A stretch of 18,868 bases of DNA from Bacteroidales bacterium. GTDB lineage: Bacteria > Bacteroidota > Bacteroidia > Bacteroidales > UBA932. Position numbers and translations under genes: made by a program. Positions 12,908 to 18,868 of this stretch are shown here, one piece after another. Location: NCBI GenBank assembly GCA_004552965.1, contig SFMU01000043.1, positions 1-18,868 of the forward strand, read 5' to 3'. The notes under the pieces were generated by a model, which saw nothing but the letters and a program-made list of their open reading frames with translations, ran no database searches and was not told the origin of the DNA. Every line of letters begins with the position of its first letter. Position 1 is the first letter of the stretch.

Positions 12908-13978
12908 ATGAAAAGAATCTCATTGATTGCGGCAGCTGCAGCCATTTTGCTTGCAGGATGCACACAGAAACAGGAGCAGGGCCAGTGGAGCCCCGAAAAA
13001 GCACAGGCATGGTACGACGGACAAGGATGGCTCGCAGGCTGCGACTACATTCCGGCCGATGCCATCAACCAGATCGAGATGTGGAGCGATTCCACCTACA
13101 ACCATGACCTCATCGACAAGGAGCTGGGATGGGCGCAGGGCATCGGCTTCAAGACTCTGAGAGTCTACCTCAGTTCAATCGTCTACGAGAACGATCCTCA
13201 AGGACTCAAGGACAGGATGGACGATTTTCTAGGAATATGCCGGGAGCACTCCATCAGACCTCTTTTCGTCTTCTTCGACGACTGCTGGAACCCTGATTCA
13301 CAATACGGCAAGCAGCCGGAGCCAAAGAGCGGAATCCACAATTCCGGATGGGTGCAGGACCCGCCGGTACCGGCAAGGGCGGACACTCTCACCCTCTTCC
13401 CGAAACTTGAAACCTATGTCAAGGACATTCTTACCACTTTCGGAGATGATGACAGGATTCTTCTTTGGGATCTCTACAACGAGCCGGGCAATTCCTGGCA
13501 TCTCGACGCCAGCCTTCCGCTCCTGAAGAACGTCTTCAGATGGGCTCAGGAAATCAGGCCTTCGCAGCCGATCAGCGCGGGATTGTGGAATCATGATCTC
13601 AAGACTTTCAATGATTTCCAGCTCAGGAACTCGGATGTGACGACCTACCACAACTACAGCGGAGATCCGGAATGCCAGCAGAACGCAATCGACACCCTCA
13701 GGACCTACGGACGACCGATAATCTGCACTGAATATATGGCCAGAACCAAAGGCTGCACCTTCCAGATGGCCATGCCGATTCTCAAGCAGAACAATGTAGC
13801 CGCCATCAACTGGGGCTTTGTGGCCGGAAAGACCAACACAATCTTCGCATGGGACACTCCACTCCCGGACATCACAGAGCCGGAAGTCTGGTTCCACGAC
13901 ATCTTCCGCCAGGACGGCACACCGTTCAGCGAGGAGGAAATCGCAACGATCAAGGAACTCACAGGAGTCCGGAACTGA
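12908..13978 (+). CDS. Lipoprotein glycoside hydrolase of clan GH-A (GH5-like cellulase/mannanase superfamily)
   Basis: A 356-residue protein with a lipoprotein signal (MKRISLIAAAAAILLAGC, lipobox LAGC, C18). The frame is open up to 12725 but only the ATG at 12908 gives this signal. The (beta/alpha)8 barrel shows GCDYIPADAINQIEMWS (44-60), GIGFKTLRVYL (78-88), the acid/base Glu in DLYNEPGN (E192) and the nucleophile in ICTEYMAR (E275), the paired glutamates of clan GH-A. Databases often label relatives cellulase-family or 1,4-beta-xylanase, but the substrate of this subgroup is not established to my knowledge. It is anchored in a membrane and lacks added carbohydrate-binding modules. It stands alone, with its own promoter and a hairpin behind. 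Confidence 0.82.
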   Translation: MKRISLIAAAAAILLAGCTQKQEQGQWSPEKAQAWYDGQGWLAGCDYIPADAINQIEMWSDSTYNHDLIDKELGWAQGIGFKTLRVYLSSIVYENDPQGLKDRMDDFLGICREHSIRPLFVFFDDCWNPDSQYGKQPEPKSGIHNSGWVQDPPVPARADTLTLFPKLETYVKDILTTFGDDDRILLWDLYNEPGNSWHLDASLPLLKNVFRWAQEIRPSQPISAGLWNHDLKTFNDFQLRNSDVTTYHNYSGDPECQQNAIDTLRTYGRPIICTEYMARTKGCTFQMAMPILKQNNVAAINWGFVAGKTNTIFAWDTPLPDITEPEVWFHDIFRQDGTPFSEEEIATIKELTGVRN

Positions 13979-14007
13979 CAGCCGGCCGGTTTACCGGACT
14001 GTCCTTG

Positions 14008-14048
14008 ACCCTCCGACGAGACTGTCTCCGGACGTCCCGCCGGAGGGT
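14008..14048. terminator. Hairpin between convergent genes
   Basis: ACCCTCCG (14008-14015) and CGGAGGGT (14041-14048) form an 8-bp stem. The region is 30 bases behind the stop of the hydrolase and about 50 bases ahead of the end of the minus-strand gene at 14101, so it may serve both. It is followed by TCGGTTTTCGG on the plus strand, a short T-rich tract only. Confidence 0.5.
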
Positions 14049-14100
14049 TCGGTTTTCGGATGCCGGTTGGTGACTTGATGGCTGAGGCAACTGAAGATGC

Positions 14101-15168
14101 TCAGAAGATGGCAACGGCATGGAGGGCGTCGGGGCCACCCCCGGCCAGAATCGTCCGGGCACCGGCAAGGGAACTCCGGAGCTGCTCCGGTGACGAGGCG
14201 TTGAGTACGCGCATCTTCATCTGACCGTCAGGGAAGCCGGCTGAAAGTCCGGCGCCGGAGCGACCGGAAGTACCGGCGCAAACCGAAGCACCGGCATATT
14301 CGGAGGCAAGCCGGTCGTAGACGAGTCTGGAGACCATGCCCATGTTGTTGCGGACATTGATCTCGATGCATGGGGCAAGCAGTCCCTCCTCGCTGAAGAA
14401 CATATCCACGCCCAGTACACCACGGTAGCGGCCCAGGAAGGCAGTCTCAAGATATTCACCGACAAGGTCACGCACCCGGAGAATGTCTTTCGTTTCCGAA
14501 TATGCCGACAGGAGTCCGAGAATGTGTCCGTTCGAAGCAAGCAGGTTGGCATTGTAGGCACAGCCCTGGGTCTCGAATATTGCAAAGCCCTCGAAGAGCA
14601 GACGGTCTGCCGTCATCCGGAACTGCAATGAAAAGTCCAGGGCAACTTTCTGACGGCGCTCGACCATCACACTCCCCTGCTTGTCAAGCATCTTGGCGCA
14701 CCATCCCCTGTCGCTGGCCGTCCAGCTGTCCGGGCGCACCTTGCGTATTCCCTTGCCGCTGCCCGACCAGGGAGCCTTCAGAAGAGCATCAGCATATTCA
14801 TTGACCGTGGAAATGATGCTGTCCATGGTCATGGCCTCGTAAGGAGCTATGTCGCAGAGAAATCCGGGGTTACCGATCTTCGAGAAGACATATTCGCGAC
14901 AGGAAAGGGCATAGCGCCTGTGGGATAGCTCGCGGACCGTGTCAAGATAGGCCTCCGAGGGTAGCTGAGAAGGGTCTGCCCCGCTCTTCAGCAGTCTGCC
15001 AAGGACAATCCTGTCCCAACCCCAGACCTTGTGTGGAGAGACATCCGGAAGGACATATTCCATAATGGCCGAGCAGTCCTGTCCGAACTGGCGGGCAGTA
15101 GCAGGCGGTACGAAACTGGCGCTGCCGTTGGCGAGGCAGAGGTCGTGGTCAGGATTGAATATGTCCAT
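14101..15168 (-). CDS. ATP-grasp-like protein of unknown function
   Basis: A 355-residue protein starting MDIFNPDHDLCLANGSASFV. The N-terminal motif NPDHD (NPEHD in relatives) marks a protein family widespread in Bacteroidetes but without a known role. Features of an ATP-grasp fold are visible: a glycine-rich loop (APWSGSGKGIR) and, near the end, a metal-site-like CIEINVRNNMGMVSR. ATP-grasp enzymes join carboxylates to amines or thiols through acyl phosphates. The ATG at 15168 is chosen because it starts the conserved motif; the frame is open further up to 15291, within the preceding gene. It overlaps the lactonase-like gene by 20 bases on the same strand, so translation is probably coupled. 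No substrate can be named. Confidence 0.7.
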   Translation of the reverse strand: MDIFNPDHDLCLANGSASFVPPATARQFGQDCSAIMEYVLPDVSPHKVWGWDRIVLGRLLKSGADPSQLPSEAYLDTVRELSHRRYALSCREYVFSKIGNPGFLCDIAPYEAMTMDSIISTVNEYADALLKAPWSGSGKGIRKVRPDSWTASDRGWCAKMLDKQGSVMVERRQKVALDFSLQFRMTADRLLFEGFAIFETQGCAYNANLLASNGHILGLLSAYSETKDILRVRDLVGEYLETAFLGRYRGVLGVDMFFSEEGLLAPCIEINVRNNMGMVSRLVYDRLASEYAGASVCAGTSGRSGAGLSAGFPDGQMKMRVLNASSPEQLRSSLAGARTILAGGGPDALHAVAIF

Positions 15169-16261
15169 CGAATTCAATGCAAACCGGTTGGTCGGAACCG
15201 AAATCGAGAGTAGAAATTGGGTTTTCCGAAAGGGAACCGTCGTCCGGATCGATTCCGAAAACCTGGATGCAATGGGAATCCCTGCAGGCAACCAGCAGGA
15301 AACGACCGTCCGGGGTGATACGGAAATTCCTCGGATGTATGCCGGTATTGCGGTAGGAAGTCATCTCCAATGTGCCGTCCGAAGCTACCCTGAAGACGGA
15401 AATCCCGTCATTGGAGAGCCTATGGGAGGTGTAGAGGAACTTCCCGGAAGGATGGATGTGGATGTCCGCGCTTCCTCCGGCATCGGCAGGATCGGCCTTC
15501 AGGACCTGGACCTGGGTAAAGACCGGGCGTCCGCCTTCGCCGGAAATCCGGAAGGCGAAGACCTTGCCTCCCAGTTCCGAAAGGCAGTAGAGCATGTTCC
15601 GTTCGGGACTGAACTCCATGTGCCGGGGACCTGTCCCCTCTTCAAGGCTGATGGCCAGTTCAGGGCAGTCGACCGGATTGCCGTTTTCATCTAAAGTGAG
15701 AAGGTAGATGGAATCTCCGCCGAGGTCGGTTGCCAGAATCCAGTCGCCGGACAGCCCCTGACTCCGGCATATTCCTTCCGGGATGCGACGCATCTGGTGA
15801 ATGTGCGAATGGCTCTGACGAAGGGAATCCGGGCCGCTGCCATCGAAGAAGATGGATGCAGTCTTGGGCTGAACCACCTCATCTTCAATCGGAAAGACAG
15901 AGACGGAACCCTTTCCGTAGTCGGCTGTAAGTATCATGTCACCTACCCTTAGAAGATGGCAGGGGCAGAAGTCGGAATGGTCTCTGAAAGCGGTGACTCG
16001 GGATTCTGAATATGAGTACACTCCCGACTGCGGATCATTCTCGCTGACAGCGAAATAGTGTCCCGGGCCATCCTGGATGACAAATGAAGGGTTCTCGGAC
16101 GGAATTGCCCTCAATGGGCCGAAGGTGCCGTCTGTCTTGAAAGTGACCTCGTAGAGGTTGTGGCCATAGGTTCCGACGACAAGGTCAAGGTCTCCCCTGC
16201 TGCAGGAAGAGAGCATGATAGCTGCGGAAAATGCAGCCATAATGTTGATGCGAAGGTTCAT
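15149..16261 (-). CDS. Lactonase-family seven-bladed beta-propeller lipoprotein
   Basis: A 370-residue protein with a lipoprotein signal (MNLRINIMAAFSAAIMLSSC, lipobox LSSC, C20). The frame is open to 16312, but this ATG gives the signal. The mature part is a beta-propeller of the 6-phosphogluconolactonase (Pgl/YbhE) type, with VVGTYGHNLYEVTF, the motif SHSHIHQM, DLGGDSIYLLTL, GTGPRHMEFSPERNMLYCLSEL (split here: GTGPRHMEFS, LYCLSEL), DIHIHPSGKFLYTSHR and HPRNFRITPDGRFLLVA. YbhE itself is cytoplasmic; a lipoprotein must act outside the cytoplasm, so a sugar lactone other than 6-phosphogluconolactone is possible. It is the first gene of an operon with the ATP-grasp-like gene, transcribed from 16310-16317. 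Confidence 0.82.
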   Translation of the reverse strand: MNLRINIMAAFSAAIMLSSCSRGDLDLVVGTYGHNLYEVTFKTDGTFGPLRAIPSENPSFVIQDGPGHYFAVSENDPQSGVYSYSESRVTAFRDHSDFCPCHLLRVGDMILTADYGKGSVSVFPIEDEVVQPKTASIFFDGSGPDSLRQSHSHIHQMRRIPEGICRSQGLSGDWILATDLGGDSIYLLTLDENGNPVDCPELAISLEEGTGPRHMEFSPERNMLYCLSELGGKVFAFRISGEGGRPVFTQVQVLKADPADAGGSADIHIHPSGKFLYTSHRLSNDGISVFRVASDGTLEMTSYRNTGIHPRNFRITPDGRFLLVACRDSHCIQVFGIDPDDGSLSENPISTLDFGSDQPVCIEFDGHIQS

Positions 16262-16309
16262 TGCGGTTCTCTGATCGGATGCCGGCTGCGAAACCGGCTG
16301 ATAGCAGTG

Positions 16310-16317
16310 CAAAAATA
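16310..16317 (-). promoter_or_regulatory. Bacteroidetes -7 element for the lactonase operon
   Basis: TATTTTTG on the minus strand matches TAnnTTTG and lies 49 bases before the ATG at 16261. No convincing -33 element was seen. Confidence 0.45.
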
Positions 16318-16394
16318 CGAATTTGGCAATCTGAAAAAAATACTTGCTTCAGATTTGCATCAGCCACAACCTGCGAAACTTAAGTAAATATTGC

Positions 16395-16402
16395 TATATT
16401 TG
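16395..16402 (+). promoter_or_regulatory. Bacteroidetes -7 element TATATTTG
   Basis: TATATTTG fits TAnnTTTG and ends 14 bases before the ATG at 16417. The leader would be only about six to ten bases long. No -33 element was found. Confidence 0.55.
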
Positions 16403-16416
16403 TAATATAACTACAA

Positions 16417-17281
16417 ATGCAAATGAGCACGATCAGCACCAGATTCGCAGGGCTGGACCTCAGGTCACCTGTCATCGTAGGAAGCAGCAGCCAGACTGCA
16501 TCCGTCACAAGATTGACTGAATATGAAAACGCAGGCGCAGGAGCCGTTGTCCTGAAGTCTCTATTCGAAGAGAGCATCACGATGGAGATTGCCGCAAACG
16601 ACACGGACATTCACCCTGAAGCCTACGACTATCTCGCCGGCTACATCAGCGAAAAAGTCCTGTCCGACTATCTGGATCTCATCCGTGAGGCCAAGAAAGC
16701 CTGCACTATCCCGGTCATCGCCTCCATTGCATGCCACACCGACGGCAAATGGGAGGAATTCGCCGCAAGGATAGAGGAGGCCGGAGCGGATGCCCTGGAG
16801 CTGAACATAATGAGTCTCTGCACTGCCCGCAACTACACACCGGGCGCTTTCGAGAAGATGAACGAGGAGATCATCGCACACGTCGCCGGAAAGATCGGGA
16901 TTCCGGTGATCGCCAAGATCGGATCCAACCTGACCAATCCGGTTGCCATGTGCGACAGACTGTCCGCAATGGGAGCAAAGGGGGTTGTCCTCTTCAACAG
17001 GTTCTACCCTGCCGGTCGCCGTGTCAGGAGGTGTCGATTCATGGCAGGGTCTTGTCAAATCCGTTCTCAGCGGGGCATCGGCAGTGGAGGTTGCCAGTTC
17101 TGTGATCCGCCAGGGAGCATCCTGGATTGCCGAAGCCAATGAAGGTCTTGAGCATTGGATGGAGAAGAAGGGATTCGGCACCATCGACGATTTCAGGGGA
17201 AAGCTCAACGCCTCGGACCCGGAGAATGCCGACAGACTGATGCGTACCCAGTTCATCCGTCATTTCAGCGAGGTGCACTGA
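16417..17281 (+). pseudogene. Dihydroorotate dehydrogenase-like protein, frameshifted with apparent internal deletion
   Basis: The first frame (from 16417) reads a flavin-binding TIM barrel of the dihydroorotate dehydrogenase-like group: SPVIVGSSSQTASV, NAGAGAVVLKSLFEESI, IPVIASIACHT, ADALELNIMSL, IPVIAKIGSNLTNP and GVVLFNRFY. Near 17005-17012 the homology leaves that frame, which then runs on to a stop at 17142. It resumes one frame over with LPVAVSGGVDSWQGLVK, then VLSGASAVEVASSVI and the C-terminal helix to 17281. Relatives, from memory, have about 35-40 residues between NRFY and the SGGV segment that are missing here, and are about 325-335 residues long against 288 codons here. So a deletion with frameshift is likely, removing barrel strand 7. 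It is a pseudogene, or an assembly error if the reads do not support it. Confidence 0.78.
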
Positions 17282-17311
17282 TCATCTCCACGCACACGGT
17301 TCAGCAACAGA

Positions 17312-17366
17312 GGCCATGAGATCAACCTACGCAGAACTTTAAGCCTGCACGGTTGATCTCATGGCC
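17312..17366. terminator. Bidirectional hairpin, 16-bp perfect stem
   Basis: GGCCATGAGATCAACC (17312-17327) and GGTTGATCTCATGGCC (17351-17366) are exact inverted repeats with a 23-base loop, in which GCAG/CTGC can also pair. It lies between two convergent genes (ends at 17281 and 17398), which suits a shared terminator. No T-run follows on either strand, so a repeat-element origin is possible. Confidence 0.55.
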
Positions 17367-17397
17367 ATCACAGTGGCAGCATCCGCTACCTTCCCGG

Positions 17398-18868
17398 CTA
17401 CTGCTGCAGCCTGCCGCTGTCTCTCAAAAGGGTTGTAATGGTGCTATTGAGGGATTCACGGGCATTGAGTTCGGACAGGTCGAAGTGGAGTCTGAAGCGC
17501 CACTTGTGGTTCGGGTCTGCAGGCTGGTTGATTCTCTCGGCAGAACGGTCGGCAAGACGGAATTCACCGTCAAGAGCGACCCAGTCCTGGATCGGGAAGA
17601 TTGCCAGCATCGAAGGAGAAGCGAGGAATTCCCACAGCATATTGCGGACGGCCCATGGCTCAGGATCGGAAGCGCACTGCATCCTCAAGGTCTCCATGTC
17701 GTGGCTTGATGTAGCGCACACGCTGAGTTCCTTCCAAGGACCTTCAGCCTCCATTCCACGCATCCTCAAAGACAGGATCCGCTCGTGGTCCATGACGCCA
17801 GGGACACAATCGGGAACCATTCCAAGATCCTCTCCGCAGGCAAGCATGCCTGTGGCGCTCAACAGTTCAGGCAGTTTTTTCTCTGCATTTATCCTCCAGA
17901 AATCATTGTGGCGGCGGAAGAAGAAGTCGTTGTACATCGAGCCGAAACGATCCTGCTGCCAACTTGGAAGATTCTGAGAATCAGGTGTGATCAACGGTTG
18001 GAACATGCCAGGATGGCGGGGATCCTCATGGAAGAGACCCTGAATCGGCAGCTGTGCAGCCTGGATCTCTGCCGCCGAATACGGAAGGGCAGGATTGAAG
18101 TGTCCATCCAGTCCGGAACGGCACTCGACCGGAATCTCCCAGATTCGGAAAAATCCGAGAATATGGTCGATCCTGAAGGCGTCGAAATATTCGGACATCT
18201 TCTTCAGGCGGGTCTTCCACCAGGCATAGTCATCCTTGGCCATTTCCTCCCAATTGTAGGTCGGGAAGCCCCAGTTCTGGCCTTCCTTGCTGAAGTAATC
18301 CGGCGGTGCGCCTGCGGTGGAGTCCAGATTGAACAGTTCCGGATGCCAGTAGGCATCGGCGCTGTCAGCACTCACACCGATAGGAAGGTCTCCCTTGAGG
18401 GAAATGCCCTTCGAACGGGCATACCGGGCAACTTCCGCAAACTGCCTGTCCAGATGGTACTGCATCCAGTAGTAGTATTCTTTCTCGAGGGAATCCCTCT
18501 TCGCGCAGAAGACAGCATATTCCTCAAGCCAGAACTCATTGTCCCTGGCGAACTTCCTGTAGGCCGGCGTCTGCATGTCCTTCTCTCCACGGGAGAGGAA
18601 AGCCTTGCGGATGTACTTCATCTTGGCCTTGAAGACTGCAGGATAGTCGATTTCGGGAAGGTCGTTGAGCGCCTTCTGTTCTTTCCTGAAGGCAGCGGTT
18701 TCCTTTATTCCCAGGCTCTGCAGGTTCATGAACAGAGGATGAAGGGCGAATGAGGAAATCGGGCTGTAAGGGTAGGAGTCCTTCCATTCCCCTTTCCTGG
18801 TGGTGTCGTTCACAGGCAGTATCTGGATGATGCATTGTCCGGTGGAAGCGGCCCAGTCGACCAGTGGG
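17398..18868 (-). CDS. malQ: 4-alpha-glucanotransferase (amylomaltase), GH77, 5' partial
   Basis: The reading frame comes in from the right edge (…LVDWAASTGQCIIQILPVND is in frame up to the last base), so the N-terminus lies outside. About 489 residues are visible. GH77 motifs, counted from the GTG codon at 18813: WKDSYPYSPISSFALHP (10-26), GDLPIGVSADSADAYWHPEL (141-160), the nucleophile Asp in FRIDHILGFFRIWEIP (D216), the acid/base Glu in CGEDLGMVP (E328) and the transition-state Asp in SSHDMETLR (D372). The enzyme moves alpha-1,4-glucan segments between maltodextrins in the cytoplasm. Bacteroidetes MalQ proteins are usually near 890 residues and carry starch-binding modules at the N-terminus; that part would lie beyond the window. 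The C-terminus (RDSGRLQQ) looks natural. Confidence 0.93.
   Translation of the reverse strand, partial: PLVDWAASTGQCIIQILPVNDTTRKGEWKDSYPYSPISSFALHPLFMNLQSLGIKETAAFRKEQKALNDLPEIDYPAVFKAKMKYIRKAFLSRGEKDMQTPAYRKFARDNEFWLEEYAVFCAKRDSLEKEYYYWMQYHLDRQFAEVARYARSKGISLKGDLPIGVSADSADAYWHPELFNLDSTAGAPPDYFSKEGQNWGFPTYNWEEMAKDDYAWWKTRLKKMSEYFDAFRIDHILGFFRIWEIPVECRSGLDGHFNPALPYSAAEIQAAQLPIQGLFHEDPRHPGMFQPLITPDSQNLPSWQQDRFGSMYNDFFFRRHNDFWRINAEKKLPELLSATGMLACGEDLGMVPDCVPGVMDHERILSLRMRGMEAEGPWKELSVCATSSHDMETLRMQCASDPEPWAVRNMLWEFLASPSMLAIFPIQDWVALDGEFRLADRSAERINQPADPNHKWRFRLHFDLSELNARESLNSTITTLLRDSGRLQQ

Noticed and set aside
17312..17366. Integron attC site
   Set aside because: The stem is perfect, with none of the mismatched bulges or conserved core sites of attC, and no integrase is nearby.
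17785..18753. 322-codon frame on the plus strand
   Set aside because: It is opposite the glucanotransferase gene, whose catalytic motifs are all intact.

Overview
The window reads as chromosomal DNA from a member of the Bacteroidales, probably gut-associated and of moderately high GC. The reasons are: several start sites sit just behind a TAnnTTTG promoter element of the Bacteroidetes type; Shine-Dalgarno sequences are mostly absent; secreted proteins end their signals in AQ or carry lipoboxes; and the families present (DUF4252 pairs with an ECF sigma factor, SO_0444-type efflux permease with HMA tail, RHH-UmuD, GH29 fucosidase, NPDHD-type ATP-grasp-like protein) are typical of the phylum. 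Genus cannot be fixed from the sequence alone.

Layout, left to right. (1) 1-1227: 3' part of a heavy-metal efflux permease. (2) 1228-2060: gene graveyard with a TonB-receptor fragment, a 5'-truncated acyltransferase and a structured repeat. (3) 2081-4134: compact stress-type operon DUF4252 / ECF sigma / membrane-anchored putative anti-sigma / DUF4252 with an ECF-like promoter, ending in the first 11 codons of a fifth gene. (4) 4136-4395: hairpin-rich element that shares a repeat with the left side of the operon. (5) 4447-6839: two PLP enzymes of the cystathionine route to homocysteine. (6) 6897-8792: umuDC-type mutagenic polymerase operon, whose UmuD carries its own DNA-binding domain and has palindromes in its promoter. 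(7) 8793-10472: repeat-rich leader and an exported alpha-L-fucosidase. (8) 10502-12580, minus strand: flavin reductase-rubredoxin fusion, LiaF-like membrane protein and its TetR-family regulator with tandem operators. (9) 12908-13978: lipoprotein glycoside hydrolase. (10) 14101-16261, minus: lactonase-fold lipoprotein coupled to an ATP-grasp-like protein of unknown role. (11) 16417-17281: dihydroorotate-dehydrogenase-like gene broken by a frameshift and apparent internal deletion. (12) 17398 to the right edge, minus: 4-alpha-glucanotransferase, cut by the window end.

Most genes are housekeeping or carbohydrate-use functions. The parts that deserve attention are the self-contained RHH-UmuD switch, the sigma-factor operon bracketed by the same structured repeat and truncated at its end, the transcribed 32-bp tandem repeats ahead of the fucosidase, and the tandem TetR operators. 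No tRNA, rRNA, CRISPR array or complete insertion sequence was seen.
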